64,000 bases of DNA. Source: Mycobacterium sp. Z3061. GTDB taxonomy: Bacteria; Actinomycetota; Actinomycetes; Mycobacteriales; Mycobacteriaceae. The position numbers and the translations under genes are program-made. The first letter of the stretch is position 1. Each line of letters starts with the position of its first letter. A model generated the notes under the pieces. The model worked only from the letters and a program-made list of their open reading frames with translations. It made no database searches and had not been told where the DNA came from. Where the stretch lies: assembly GCF_031583025.1 (NCBI RefSeq), contig NZ_CP134062.1, positions 5,925,234 through 5,989,233 of the forward strand, read 5' to 3'. Positions 18,903 through 28,459 of the stretch are shown here, piece after piece.

Positions 18903-20627
18903 TTACCTCCTGTGAGAGTTAAGGGTCTGTGCGGCTGCGTGTTCAGCGGCGACGAAGCCGAAGGTCATGGCGGGACCGATGGTCGCCCCGGCGCCGGCGT
19001 AGCTGCGTCCCATGACCGGTGCCGCGGTGTTACCCACCGCGTAGAGACCGGGCACGACGGTGTCATCGGATCGCAGCACCCGGGCGAATTCGTCGGTGCG
19101 CAGGCCACCGGACGTACCGAGGTCGCCCGGCACGATGCGGAAGGCGTAATAGGGAGGGTCACCCAGCGGATACAGGTTGGGGTTGGGCAGCGTCGGGTCG
19201 CCGTAGTAGTTGTCGTAGACGCTGTCGCCACGGTTGAAGTCGTCGTCGTGCCCGGCGCGCGCCAGTTCGTTGAAGCGGGTCGCGGTGGCCCGCAGTTGTG
19301 TTGCCGGAACATCGATCTTGGTCGCCAATTCCTCCCAGCCGCTGGCCGCTTTGACGACGCCTGATTCCAGCCATGCCTTCGGGACCTTGCGTCCGGTGGG
19401 CACGGGCGCGCCGGGGATCTTCGGTATCGGCAGATGACCGCCGACGACGTAGCGGTTGAAGGACCGGTGATCGGTGATGAGCCAGCACGGGATATGCGTG
19501 ACCCCGGTCTTATGGCCATCGATCATGGCGTGACCGAAATCCATGTATGGCGCCGCTTCGTTGATGAACCGCCTGCCGTCCCCGTTGACGATGAACTGCG
19601 AGGGCATCATCCGCTCGTTGAGCATGAATTGCATTCGCCCGTCCGGCCATTGGATGGCGGGAAACCACCACGCCTCGTCCAGCAGATCCGCGGCGGCGCC
19701 GACCTGCTGCCCGGCGCGGATGCCGTCCCCCATTGCGGCCGGGTTGCCGAAGCTCCAGTCCTGGTCCACCACCGGTTGATGCTCTTTGCGCCAGGCCATG
19801 TCATGATCGAAACCGCCGGAGGCGAGGATGACACCGCCGCGCGCCCCGATCCGCACCGGCTTGCCGGCGCGGTGCACCCGGGCACCGATCACCGATCCGT
19901 CGGAGTCGGTCAGCAGGTTCCGCAACGGCGTGTCCAGCCACAGTGGGATGCCGCACTCCTTCATCGCCAGTCGCAGCCTCGCGGCCAACGACTGTCCGAT
20001 GGCGGCGATCCGCTCGCCGAACACCCGCGCCCGCACCATCCGCGAAATCAACTTGACCAGAACGGCTTTGCCGGCCCAGGACTGCCGGATCAGGTAGAAG
20101 GAACGCAACTCCTTGGGCCCCAGCCATATCCCTCTGGGCGCCAACGCCAGCGGCTGCAGCAGGTGGGGCTCGTCGTCGCCGAGTTCCCGTAGGTCGATCG
20201 GCGGCACGTTGATGGTGCTGCCGAGTTCGGATCCACCCGGCAGCTCCGGATAGTAGTCGGCATAGCCTGGCTTCCAGACGAATTCGAGCCATGGGCTGAG
20301 TCCTTCCAGGAACTCCAGCATCCGCGGCGCCGATTCGACGTATTGGCGGATCCGCGCGTCACTGACCAGGCCCTCGGTGATCTGCCGCAGGTAGCGGACA
20401 ACTTCCTCCGGCGACGGTGAATAGCCCGCCCGGCGCTGCGCGGGGGCACCGGGCACCCAGATACCGCCGCCGGACAGGGCGGTGGAACCCCCGAACTGTG
20501 GCGACTTCTCGATCACCAGCGCGTCCAGTCCGTGTGCCGCCGCGGTCAGCGCCGCCGTCATACCACCGCCACCGGAACCGACGATCAGCACGTCCACCAC
20601 GTGATCGAAGTCATCGAACGACGTCAT
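18903..20627 (-). CDS. FAD-binding dehydrogenase, 3-ketosteroid-delta1-dehydrogenase/fumarate-reductase family
   Basis: 574-residue flavoprotein. The Rossmann motif is [16 protein letters not shown], followed by [16 protein letters not shown], which binds FAD. The C-terminal [17 protein letters not shown] segment is diagnostic of the KstD branch of the FAD-dependent oxidoreductase 2 family. KstD enzymes introduce a C1-C2 double bond next to a ketone; here the substrate need not be a steroid. The start is ATG 20627 and the stop of mhpB lies 4 bp inside it (ATGA-type overlap). A second, more distant paralogue (24851-26479) flanks the regulator. Confidence 0.9.
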   Translation of the reverse strand: MTSFDDFDHVVDVLIVGSGGGGMTAALTAAAHGLDALVIEKSPQFGGSTALSGGGIWVPGAPAQRRAGYSPSPEEVVRYLRQITEGLVSDARIRQYVESAPRMLEFLEGLSPWLEFVWKPGYADYYPELPGGSELGSTINVPPIDLRELGDDEPHLLQPLALAPRGIWLGPKELRSFYLIRQSWAGKAVLVKLISRMVRARVFGERIAAIGQSLAARLRLAMKECGIPLWLDTPLRNLLTDSDGSVIGARVHRAGKPVRIGARGGVILASGGFDHDMAWRKEHQPVVDQDWSFGNPAAMGDGIRAGQQVGAAADLLDEAWWFPAIQWPDGRMQFMLNERMMPSQFIVNGDGRRFINEAAPYMDFGHAMIDGHKTGVTHIPCWLITDHRSFNRYVVGGHLPIPKIPGAPVPTGRKVPKAWLESGVVKAASGWEELATKIDVPATQLRATATRFNELARAGHDDDFNRGDSVYDNYYGDPTLPNPNLYPLGDPPYYAFRIVPGDLGTSGGLRTDEFARVLRSDDTVVPGLYAVGNTAAPVMGRSYAGAGATIGPAMTFGFVAAEHAAAQTLNSHRR

Positions 20628-21577
20628 TCGGTCGGCTCCGCCGTCCGAATGGCGAATCCGGCGATCAAGTCGGCGGCCTCCCGGTAGTAGCGCACCGTGG
20701 TCCGGTAGCTTCCGGCCGTCGCCAGTGCCGCGAAAGCCGCGATCCAGGTGCGGATTTCATGCGCCGAACTGCCGCCCTCACGCGTCACGAACGTGTTCGA
20801 CCAGCCATCGAGATCGGCAAGATATCCGCTGTCGACGATGTCGAGGAAGCGCTGGTCCCAAGCGGGGTTGAGGGGTTGCAGATCGCCGGCACCACCGGCG
20901 AAACTCCTGGCCAGCTCGATCACCCGGGCCTGCCGGGCCTGACGCTGTTCGGCACTCAGGGGCTCACCGTGCACGATCCGCCGCAACTGGGACGCGGCTG
21001 CGGTCGCGAGGGTGGGCACCGGAGGGCTGTGCGACAGCCCGCCCGATCCGAGCACCAGCACCCTCTTGTCCAGGGCGGCAACGAAACTGCCTACCGCGGT
21101 ACCCAGGGACCGGCACCGGCGCAGCGGGCCCAGCGGCTCCGCCACGGCGTTGATGAAGACCGGGATCACGGGAAGTGCGGTGGCACAACCGAAGAGCTTC
21201 TCCAGCGGCTGGACCGTGCCGTGGTCGACGTCCATGCTCGCCGATACCGCCACGTCGACGCCGGCATCCAGGACGGCCTGCACGCATTGCCCGGCGGTGT
21301 CCTCCGCGACGGGCAACGGGCCGGCATAGGTGCCGTAATCACCGACTCCGTTGGCCTGCAGGCCGATACAGAACGGTGGCATCGCCTTGTAGAAAAACCC
21401 GTTGTAGTGGTCCGGGGAAAAGATGACCACCAGCTCGGGATCGAAGGCGGAGACGAAGTCCCGGGCCCGCGAGATCCCGGCCTCGACGTCGTCAAGCAGA
21501 TTCCGCGGCGGCCCCGGTAGATTCAGCAGCGGGCTGTGGGACATACAGCAAAGAGCCAGTGGCACTGTCCGATTCAC
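20624..21577 (-). CDS. mhpB: Class III extradiol ring-cleavage dioxygenase, MhpB-like
   Basis: 317-residue type III (LigB-superfamily) catechol dioxygenase matching E. coli MhpB (2,3-dihydroxyphenylpropionate 1,2-dioxygenase) almost motif for motif: [43 protein letters not shown] and [13 protein letters not shown]. The catalytic His pair of MhpB (115, 179) corresponds to His119 and His183. It cleaves the catechol ring meta to the hydroxyls using Fe(II). The start ATG 21577 overlaps the 3' end of mhpA by 86 bp; the ATG at 21544 would shorten the overlap but truncates the first beta-strand. The stop overlaps the KstD-like start by 4 bp. Confidence 0.92.
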   Translation of the reverse strand: MNRTVPLALCCMSHSPLLNLPGPPRNLLDDVEAGISRARDFVSAFDPELVVIFSPDHYNGFFYKAMPPFCIGLQANGVGDYGTYAGPLPVAEDTAGQCVQAVLDAGVDVAVSASMDVDHGTVQPLEKLFGCATALPVIPVFINAVAEPLGPLRRCRSLGTAVGSFVAALDKRVLVLGSGGLSHSPPVPTLATAAASQLRRIVHGEPLSAEQRQARQARVIELARSFAGGAGDLQPLNPAWDQRFLDIVDSGYLADLDGWSNTFVTREGGSSAHEIRTWIAAFAALATAGSYRTTVRYYREAADLIAGFAIRTAEPTE

Positions 21578-23192
21578 CCCCTCGCGGAGTCAGCGAGAGC
21601 GCATCGATCAGGGCGGCGCTCAACTCGGCGGAGCGCTGCGCAATGCACGCACCGGCGATACACCGATCGGGCCGCAGGAACACCACCGACTCTTCGTGGT
21701 GATCGAACCAGGCTTTGAGGTGCCCACCGCGGTCACCGACGACCACCACGTCGGCCTCGTCCTGCCCGGTCCACCCCAGCTGCGTCAACGGTCGCAGCGC
21801 AATGAAGAGCGCTCCCAGGCCTTTCCAGTCTGCGAACGCGGCCTCGCCGAGGATCTTGCGTGGGTTGTTGTTCCAGCACAGCACGGCGAACCAGTTGCCC
21901 AGCACATCGTCGAGCAGGACGTCGCGCTGCGTCCGGGTGTCGACGCGAGGCTGAATGAACAGAGTGCCGGTCGGCGAACCGGGCCGCGGGGCCACACCGG
22001 CCGGATGCGCCACCGCGCCGTGCTCGTAACGAGGCATCGGCTTGAACCTCATCTCCAGCACATACCGCTTGAGCGACGGCACAATTGACGCTGACCGGAT
22101 TACCGCGTCACGCGCCCTGGCGACGCGGCGATTGGTCGGCGAGATGACCCGGCCCACCATGGTGGACAGGTCGATCATCGCCCGCGCGTGCTTGCGCCGC
22201 TCGACGTCGTAGGTGTCCAACAACGGCTCGGCTGCCCGGCCCCGGACCACCGCGGACAACTTCCAGCCGAGATTGGCGGCATCGCGGATGCCGCTGTTAT
22301 AGCCCTGCCCCTGCCACACCGGCATCAGGTGCGCCGCATCCCCGGCGAGCAGCATCCGGCCACTGCGGAAGTTGCCGGCGATCCTCGAGTGGTGGGTGTA
22401 TACCCGGCGTCGGATGACCTCGACCCGATCGGGATAAGGCACCATGCGCGCCAGCATCCGGTGCAGGAACGCCGGGTCCTCGGCCTGTTCGTCGGTCTCG
22501 TCGGCGTGAATCATGAACTCGAACCGCCGGATTCCGTGGGCGATCGAGATAGAGGCGTACGGGCGGTCCGGGTCGGCCCCCACTTCGCTGTTCGGGTGGC
22601 CCAGCGGGTCGTGGGCGATGTCGACGACCAGCCATCTGGTCGGCGATGTGGTGCCGTCGAAAGACACGCCCATCACGCCGCGGGTGACGCTGCGCCCGCC
22701 GTCGCAGCCGACGACGTACCGTGCGCGCACCGGCACCGGGTCCGCACCGCCCAGCTCGGCACGCACCCCGTCATCGTCCTGCGTACACCGGACCATCGGG
22801 CTGTTCCACCGAACCTGGACGTGGGCGAACCGGCCCAGGCCGCGCAACAATTCGGCGTCCACCAACGGCTGGACGAACCCGTTACGCTTGGGCCAGCCGA
22901 ATTGCGCGTCCGGCGGGGCCATTTCGGCGAGCACTCGCCGCTTGGCGTCGTAGAACCGCAGGATCTGGTTCGGGACGGTGTGCGGCAGAACCTGTTCCAC
23001 CAGACCGATGGACTGGAAGGTGCGCAGACCCTCGTCATCGAGGCCCACCCCGCGTGGGTAGTCGATCAGGGTCGCGCGTTCCTCGGCCACCAGGGTCCGG
23101 ACACCCTGCAGGCCAAGGATATTGGCCAGGGTCAGACCGACCGGACCGGCACCCACGACGAGTACGTCGACGTCAGTCCCGCGCCCGGTCAT
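21492..23192 (-). CDS. mhpA: 3-(3-hydroxyphenyl)propionate-type FAD monooxygenase, MhpA-like
   Basis: 566-residue class A flavin monooxygenase. [17 protein letters not shown] is the FAD Rossmann motif, CDGGRSVTR the DG motif and [21 protein letters not shown] the second FAD motif; order and length agree with MhpA. It should hydroxylate a monohydroxylated aromatic ring to the catechol that MhpB cleaves. The true start is ATG 23192, overlapping the upstream TGA (TGATG); an upstream-extended frame to 23267 lies inside the hydrolase gene. The last 28 codons, rich in Ser/Ala/Glu, overlap mhpB in another frame. Confidence 0.92.
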   Translation of the reverse strand: MTGRGTDVDVLVVGAGPVGLTLANILGLQGVRTLVAEERATLIDYPRGVGLDDEGLRTFQSIGLVEQVLPHTVPNQILRFYDAKRRVLAEMAPPDAQFGWPKRNGFVQPLVDAELLRGLGRFAHVQVRWNSPMVRCTQDDDGVRAELGGADPVPVRARYVVGCDGGRSVTRGVMGVSFDGTTSPTRWLVVDIAHDPLGHPNSEVGADPDRPYASISIAHGIRRFEFMIHADETDEQAEDPAFLHRMLARMVPYPDRVEVIRRRVYTHHSRIAGNFRSGRMLLAGDAAHLMPVWQGQGYNSGIRDAANLGWKLSAVVRGRAAEPLLDTYDVERRKHARAMIDLSTMVGRVISPTNRRVARARDAVIRSASIVPSLKRYVLEMRFKPMPRYEHGAVAHPAGVAPRPGSPTGTLFIQPRVDTRTQRDVLLDDVLGNWFAVLCWNNNPRKILGEAAFADWKGLGALFIALRPLTQLGWTGQDEADVVVVGDRGGHLKAWFDHHEESVVFLRPDRCIAGACIAQRSAELSAALIDALSLTPRGGESDSATGSLLYVPQPAAESTGAAAESA

Positions 23193-24055
23193 CAGCGGCC
23201 CAGCAGGAAGTCGAGATGCAGGCGGTTGAACGTCTTGGCGTCCTCGTACTGTGGCCAGTGACCGCAACCGGGCATGACCTCGAAGCGGGCGCCCGGGATC
23301 ATCGACGCCATGCGGCGCCCTTCAGGCACGTCAGCGGTGGGGTCATCACTGGTCCACAGGACCAGCGTGGGCGCGGTGATGACCCCGTATTCCGCTGGCC
23401 CTAACAGGTTTCGCGCCCGAATCTGCGGATCCTGCAGCGCCATGATGTCGCGCATCGCCGCCACGAAACCCGGCTGCCGGTAGATGCGTTGCCGGGTGGC
23501 GACCAGGTCGTCGTAATCCTTCGACTTGTCCGCCATCAACCACTTGATGCGGGCCTGGACCGTCTCCCACGTCGGGTCCTCAGCGGCGGCCATGGACAGC
23601 GTGACGATTCGCTTCATCACCACCGGGTCCGCCTGCGAGCCGCCAGCGGTGTTGAGCACCAACCGGTCGATGACGTCGCGATGGTCGATCGCGGCGCGGG
23701 CGGCCACCCAGCCGCCCAGCGACTCTCCGCTCAGGTGGATGCGCTCGGCCCCGATCGTGCCGACGACCGCCATCAGGTGTTCGACATAGTGGCGGATTTC
23801 CAGCGGGTGCCCCGGCTTGTCGGTGTACCCGTGCCCGAGCATGTCGATCGACCAGGTCCAGAAATGCTCGGCGTGCGCGGCCAGGTTGCGTACGTAGGCC
23901 TCCGCGTGGCCACCCGAACCGTGCAGCAGGATCAGCGCCGGCTGACTTGGGTCGCCCGCCTGCAGATAGCGGGTCCGGACGCCGCCGGCCGTCAGATAAC
24001 CCTGGGAGAACGCCACCCCCTGCAGGTCGCTCCACACGCTTTCGAACTCGGTCAC
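23192..24055 (-). CDS. MhpC-like alpha/beta-hydrolase (meta-cleavage product hydrolase)
   Basis: 287-residue alpha/beta hydrolase, the length of E. coli MhpC. Visible motifs: oxyanion [12 protein letters not shown], nucleophile SGESLGGW, acid in [12 protein letters not shown] and His in [11 protein letters not shown]. In this setting it should hydrolyse the C-C bond of the MhpB ring-opening product. I place the start at GTG 24055 (VTEFESVW), directly after GGAAGGA; the frame is open to 24118, but that would put the start inside the operator palindromes. First gene of the eight-gene operon, divergent from the IclR regulator. Confidence 0.87.
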   Translation of the reverse strand: MTEFESVWSDLQGVAFSQGYLTAGGVRTRYLQAGDPSQPALILLHGSGGHAEAYVRNLAAHAEHFWTWSIDMLGHGYTDKPGHPLEIRHYVEHLMAVVGTIGAERIHLSGESLGGWVAARAAIDHRDVIDRLVLNTAGGSQADPVVMKRIVTLSMAAAEDPTWETVQARIKWLMADKSKDYDDLVATRQRIYRQPGFVAAMRDIMALQDPQIRARNLLGPAEYGVITAPTLVLWTSDDPTADVPEGRRMASMIPGARFEVMPGCGHWPQYEDAKTFNRLHLDFLLGR

Positions 24056-24100
24056 GGTTCCTTCCGGTGAAAATGTGGTTCTCGTTTTCGGCATCTTGCG

Positions 24101-24127
24101 TGTGCTAATATCGCACACTAATGTGCG
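24101..24127. promoter_or_regulatory. Probable IclR operator: overlapping TGTGC/GCACA palindromes
   Basis: Three half-sites alternate here: TGTGC at 24101-24105, GCACA at 24113-24117 and TGTGC at 24122-24126. The right-hand pair forms CGCACA-N4-TGTGCG (24112-24127). The element lies between the divergent hydrolase and IclR genes, followed by the AT-rich run TTATATATAG, a plausible -10 region. This is where an MhpR-like IclR regulator would be expected to bind and control both directions. Confidence 0.65.
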
Positions 24128-24170
24128 TTATATATAGAGCTTCGCTCTCGCGAAAAGGTCTGTCAAGACC

Positions 24171-24836
24171 GTGACGGGTTCCCAGACGCTGGCCAGAGGC
24201 CTCACGGCCCTGCAGTTGGTGGCGTCCTCCTCCGGAGGGCTGACCATGCAGGAAGTCGCCGATCAGGTCGGAGTGCACCGCACCATCGCATATCGATTGC
24301 TGGCTACCCTGGCGGAGTTCCGGCTGGTCTCCAAAGGAGAGGACGGCCGCTTTCGGCCGGCCGCCGGGCTGGCGACACTCGGCGCGTCGTTCGACCACAA
24401 TGTCCGGCAGCTCTGCCTACCAACGCTGCGCTCACTGGCCGACGAACTCGGCACCACGGTGTCGCTGCTGATCGCCGAGGGAGACGACCAGGTAGCTATC
24501 GCGGTGATCGTGCCGACCCAGGTCGCCTATCAGCTCGCCTTTCACGAAGGCAGCCGCTACCCGCTGGATCGTGGCGCGGCGGGGATCGCCCTGCTGGCGA
24601 ACATGCCGCCACGCCCGGGCGAGCGGGACCTGGTCAGCGCGGCGCGTCAGCGCGGGTGGGTCACCACCCACGGCGAGATCGAGCCGAACACATATGGACT
24701 GGCGGTACCGGTCCATCGTCCAGCGCCGGCGCCGCCGACCTGTATCAATCTGATCTCCCACCGCGAAGACGTGGTGATGCGCGGCAAGGACGCGGTCATC
24801 CGGGCCGCAGAGCAGTTGTCCGCGTTGCTGAGCTGA
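24171..24836 (+). CDS. IclR-family transcriptional regulator (MhpR-like)
   Basis: 221 residues. The N-terminal winged helix contains TMQEVADQVGVHRTIAYRLL, followed by the wing RLVSKGEDGRFRP; the C-terminal effector domain has TTVSLLIAEGDDQVAIAV and YPLDRGAAGIALLA. The E. coli mhp operon is also controlled by an IclR member, MhpR, which supports assigning this gene to the divergent mhpA/mhpB operon. The start is GTG 24171; no strong ribosome site precedes it, so the mRNA may be near-leaderless. The next gene (KstD-like) follows 14 bp after the stop. Confidence 0.88.
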   Translation: MTGSQTLARGLTALQLVASSSGGLTMQEVADQVGVHRTIAYRLLATLAEFRLVSKGEDGRFRPAAGLATLGASFDHNVRQLCLPTLRSLADELGTTVSLLIAEGDDQVAIAVIVPTQVAYQLAFHEGSRYPLDRGAAGIALLANMPPRPGERDLVSAARQRGWVTTHGEIEPNTYGLAVPVHRPAPAPPTCINLISHREDVVMRGKDAVIRAAEQLSALLS

Positions 24837-24850
24837 AGGGACTTCAAGGC

Positions 24851-26479
24851 ATGCCGCGGGGTGAAAACCGGTTCTGGGACCACGAATACGATGTCGTCGT
24901 GCTCGGCAGCGGCGGCGCCGGCCTGACGGCCGCGCTGACCGCCGCGATCGCGGGTGCCACGGTCGGCGTGTTCGAGAAGTCCGGGACCATCGGCGGGACG
25001 ACCGCGGTGTCCGGTGGAATCGCCTGGATTCCCGCCCACAATCGTTCTCCGGCAGGGGAATTGACAGCTGAGGACGCGTTGCGGTATTTGCGCGCACAGT
25101 CTTTCGGCTCGATGGACGACGCCCTGGTGGAGACGTTCGTGCGGACCGGGCCGTCGATGCTCGACTTCGTGGAGAAGTACAGCGGTCTGCGCTTCGAGAT
25201 CGCCGACGGCTTTCCCGACTACCAGCCCGAACTGCCCGGCGGCCAACCGTCCGGAGGCCGTTCACTGAGTGCGGCGCCGTTCGATCTGAGCCGGATCGGC
25301 GAATGGGCCACCCGTATCACCGCGTTCCCCGCCGACTGGTCCAACGTCGGGTTCGACGCCGAAACCAGGGCCCGCTTGCACGCCGACGTGGAAAGTTCCG
25401 GCAACCTGTGCGTGGCCGGCACCGCGCTGATCGCCGGTCTGCTCAAGGGCTTGCTGGACGTGGGGGTGGCACCGTGCGCCAACTCCCGGGCTACCGAACT
25501 CATCGTGGACGACGGAGCCGTCACCGGCGTACGGATCGCCGGTCCCGAACTGAGCATGGATGTGCGCGCGCGCCGCGGCGTCATCCTGAGCACCGGTGGA
25601 TTCGAGTGGGATCCATTGCTGATCAAGGCTTTTCTACGCGGACCCATGCACGGTGCCGTTTCACCGCCGAACAACACCGGCGACGGTCTGCGCATGGCAA
25701 TGGCTTTGGGCGCCGACCTGTCAAACATGGGCGAGGCCTGGTGGGTACCCATCGTGCGCATCCCCGGCGACACCATCCAGGGTCGACAACGCAGCCGCAG
25801 TGTGCGACTGGAACGCACCCGCCCGCGCAGCATCATCGTCAACCGGGCCGGCCGGCGGTTCGTCAATGAGGCCGGTGAGTACAACTCGATGGCTGGTGCC
25901 TTCCATTACCTCGATCCGCGCGGCGGCTACGTCAACGATCGCGCGTGGATGGTTTTCGACTCGATTCACCTGCGCAGCTACGGATTTCTGGGCATCGCGC
26001 CGGGAGAGCCGGTGCCGGAATGGTTCTGCGAGTCGGCCGATCTCGCTGAGCTGAGTGCCAAGACCGGCATCGACGCCGCTGGGCTGACACGCACGATCGA
26101 GCAGTGGAACCGCAACGTGGCCGCTGGCGCAGACCCGGACTTCGGGCGGGGCTCCAGTGCGTACGACGGCTACTGGGGTGACGACCGCGCCACCACCCTG
26201 GCCGGAAAGACGTTGGGGCCCATCGATACCGCCCCCTTCTACGCGGTACCCGTGTGCGTGGGGTCGATGGGAACCAAGGGCGGTCCGCGGACCGACCCCG
26301 ACGGCCGCGTGTTGCATGTCGGCGGCCAACCGATTCCCGGTCTGTTCGCCGCTGGCAACGCGATGGGCGGGGTGACCGGACGGGCCTACGGCGGTGCCGG
26401 TGGAACCCTGGGTCCGGCAATGGTTTTCGGGTACCGGGCCGGGTACGCGGCCGCTACCGGCGAGTCCGTCAAGCCTTGA
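24851..26479 (+). CDS. FAD-binding dehydrogenase, KstD/fumarate-reductase family
   Basis: 542-residue flavoprotein: YDVVVLGSGGAGLTAALTAA for FAD, EKSGTIGGTTAVSGG, and the C-terminal RAYGGAGGTLGPAMVFGYRAG block of the KstD-related family. ATG 24851 is chosen because the Rossmann motif follows within ~15 residues; the frame is open far upstream inside the IclR gene, which is a shadow. It lies 14 bp after the IclR regulator and is probably co-transcribed with it, and so tied to the same pathway. It overlaps the convergent histidine-kinase gene by 11 bp at the 3' end. Confidence 0.89.
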   Translation: MPRGENRFWDHEYDVVVLGSGGAGLTAALTAAIAGATVGVFEKSGTIGGTTAVSGGIAWIPAHNRSPAGELTAEDALRYLRAQSFGSMDDALVETFVRTGPSMLDFVEKYSGLRFEIADGFPDYQPELPGGQPSGGRSLSAAPFDLSRIGEWATRITAFPADWSNVGFDAETRARLHADVESSGNLCVAGTALIAGLLKGLLDVGVAPCANSRATELIVDDGAVTGVRIAGPELSMDVRARRGVILSTGGFEWDPLLIKAFLRGPMHGAVSPPNNTGDGLRMAMALGADLSNMGEAWWVPIVRIPGDTIQGRQRSRSVRLERTRPRSIIVNRAGRRFVNEAGEYNSMAGAFHYLDPRGGYVNDRAWMVFDSIHLRSYGFLGIAPGEPVPEWFCESADLAELSAKTGIDAAGLTRTIEQWNRNVAAGADPDFGRGSSAYDGYWGDDRATTLAGKTLGPIDTAPFYAVPVCVGSMGTKGGPRTDPDGRVLHVGGQPIPGLFAAGNAMGGVTGRAYGGAGGTLGPAMVFGYRAGYAAATGESVKP

Positions 26480-27686
26480 GAGGCACCTCGACGCATACGT
26501 GCGTCCCGGTGGGTGCGTCGAGGAAGACGAAGGTGCCGCCCGCGGCGTCCACGCGGGCGCGGTGCGAAGCCAGGCCGATGTGCCCCTCCCCCAACCGCCG
26601 CGCCATCGTGTCGCCGTTGACCCCCACCCCGTCGTCGCCGACGGTCAGCACGCACATCTCGTCGGTGATACCGAGGGTCACCGAGGCGTTCTCGGCCTGG
26701 GAGTGATGCACCACGTTGGACAACAGTTCGCGCACCACTCCGAACACTATCGGGTCGATCGCGTTGCGTATCGGGTAGTCGATGTCGGTGGTCACCTTGA
26801 TCCCTGAGCGCTTGGCGGTGAACGCGGCCAACTGTTCCACCGCTGCCCCCAGCCCGACCTCTTCCAGCACGGCCGGATGTAGCTCGAATGTGGCGTGCCG
26901 CAACCGCTCCGACGCGCTCTGCAGTCCCGCCAAAGCCCGGCTCACCCGCTCGTCGTCAGGGTGGTCGAGCTCCAGTTCGATGAGCTCCTGGCGCGCGGCC
27001 AGCACATCTTGCAGCGGCCCGTCGTGAATGGACTCCGAGATGCGGCGCTGCAGCACTTCGGAGGCTGTCATGGTCTGCGCCAACAACTCTTCACGCAACG
27101 CGCTGAGACCGGCGACCGAGTGCGCGTGGCGCTCCTCGATGCGCACCACGACCAGCGCGGTACCGCACAGGAACGCATACAGGGCGAACCGAAAGACGGC
27201 CTCGGGCCAGCCGATCGCCCTGACCATCACCGGGTCCTCGACCACTGCCAGCGCAAAACCGACCAGGGTGAAGGCGAGCACCACCGCCGCCCGCCGGGTC
27301 GACACGTCCAGGCCCACCAGCACCGGCAGCAGGGTCATGATCAGCAGCGGATAGATCCCGTCGGTGGACAGCATCTGGTAGCCCGTTAATGCGATCACGT
27401 CGATGGCGGTGAACGCGAAGGGTTCCAGTCGGCGCATCCCGACCAGCGGTCCCATGCCGATCCAGGCGCGTGACGGCGCAAAGGCCAACACCAGCGAGCA
27501 CACCGCGATCCCGGCGTAAAGGGCGATCAGGACACTTTGCTGCGCCCACTCAGAGCGCCGCGTACCGATGAGCATGGCAGCGATCATCAGCGCCACGACC
27601 CCGACTCGCAGCACGGAGGCGATCCGGTAGGAGCGCAACCGGTGCACCCTGCGCACCCGGTCCAGTTCGACGTCACTGGTCGCCAC
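26469..27686 (-). CDS. Sensor histidine kinase, NarX/DevS-like HisKA_3 type
   Basis: 405-residue membrane kinase. Several hydrophobic segments in the first ~190 residues form a multi-pass sensor; no large periplasmic loop is seen. The HisKA_3 dimerisation helix contains ISESIHDGPLQDVL with the phospho-accepting His. The HATPase domain shows ELLSNVVHHSQA (N-box), VGDDGVGVN (G1) and GEGHIGLASHRARV (G2). I place the start at GTG 27686 (VATSDVELDRV) because the paralogue at 28457-29662 begins identically at a GTG. It is divergent from the NarL-type regulator at 27781, its obvious partner. Confidence 0.9.
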   Translation of the reverse strand: MATSDVELDRVRRVHRLRSYRIASVLRVGVVALMIAAMLIGTRRSEWAQQSVLIALYAGIAVCSLVLAFAPSRAWIGMGPLVGMRRLEPFAFTAIDVIALTGYQMLSTDGIYPLLIMTLLPVLVGLDVSTRRAAVVLAFTLVGFALAVVEDPVMVRAIGWPEAVFRFALYAFLCGTALVVVRIEERHAHSVAGLSALREELLAQTMTASEVLQRRISESIHDGPLQDVLAARQELIELELDHPDDERVSRALAGLQSASERLRHATFELHPAVLEEVGLGAAVEQLAAFTAKRSGIKVTTDIDYPIRNAIDPIVFGVVRELLSNVVHHSQAENASVTLGITDEMCVLTVGDDGVGVNGDTMARRLGEGHIGLASHRARVDAAGGTFVFLDAPTGTHVCVEVPLKA

Positions 27687-27780
27687 AGGAACACCGTACT
27701 CACCGGACCCCGGAAAGCTGCCACGCCGCGAGGGAGGCAAAAGTGGTCGGATATTTGCGGGCAGCCGCTACACTTTCGCC

Positions 27781-28434
27781 ATGGTCGGCGCTGCGACCCC
27801 TGAGAAGGTCCGTGTGGTGGTCGGTGACGATCACCCGCTGTTCCGCGAGGGCGTGGTGCGCGCGCTCTCCCTGAGCGGCTCGGTGAATGTGGTCGGCGAG
27901 GCCGACGACGGCTCGTCCGCGCTCGAGTTGATCAAGACGCACAAGCCCGATGTCGCCCTGCTCGACTACCGCATGCCGGGGATGGACGGCGCGCAGGTGG
28001 CGGCGGCGGTGCGCAACTTCGACCTGCCGACCCGGGTGTTGTTGATCTCGGCGCACGACGAGGCGGCGATCGTGTACCAGGCCCTGCAGCAGGGGGCGGC
28101 CGGTTTTCTGCTCAAGGATTCGACCCGCACCGAAATCGTCAAGGCCGTACTCGACTGCGCCAAGGGCCGCGATGTGGTGGCTCCTTCGCTCGTCGGCGGG
28201 CTCGCCGGTGAGATCCGTCAGCGCGCCGCCCCCAGCGCTCCGGTGCTCAGTGCGCGAGAGCGCGAGGTGCTGCTTCGCATCGCCCGCGGCCAGAGCATCC
28301 CGGCCATTGCGGCCGAACTGTATGTGGCGCCCTCGACGGTCAAGACGCATGTGCAGCGCCTCTATGAGAAGCTCGGCGTCAGTGACCGTGCGGCCGCGGT
28401 CGCCGAAGCGATGCGCCAGAAACTGCTCGACTGA
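27781..28434 (+). CDS. NarL/LuxR-family response regulator
   Basis: 217-residue response regulator. Receiver domain: acidic pair in VGDDHPLF, phospho-acceptor Asp62 in LLDYRMPGMDG, and Lys in FLLKDSTR. The LuxR HTH at the C-terminus reads SAREREVLLRIARGQSIP and YVAPSTVKTHVQRLYEKLGV. It lies between two paralogous histidine kinases; the one at 26469 is divergent with a 94-bp shared promoter region, the one at 28457 is convergent. Both kinases could phosphorylate it. The start is ATG 27781. A close paralogue is encoded at 62956-63603. Confidence 0.93.
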   Translation: MVGAATPEKVRVVVGDDHPLFREGVVRALSLSGSVNVVGEADDGSSALELIKTHKPDVALLDYRMPGMDGAQVAAAVRNFDLPTRVLLISAHDEAAIVYQALQQGAAGFLLKDSTRTEIVKAVLDCAKGRDVVAPSLVGGLAGEIRQRAAPSAPVLSAREREVLLRIARGQSIPAIAAELYVAPSTVKTHVQRLYEKLGVSDRAAAVAEAMRQKLLD

Positions 28435-28459
28435 ACGCCGCTGCACGCAGCGCGGTTCA
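28432..28459. terminator. Hairpin between convergent response-regulator and kinase genes
   Basis: TGAACGCCGCTGC and CAGCGCGGTTCA are nearly complementary with a 3-base loop and two mismatches. The element spans the regulator stop codon and the stop of the convergent kinase, so it could end transcription from both sides. It has no T-run, as is usual in mycobacteria; prediction by eye only. Confidence 0.35.
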
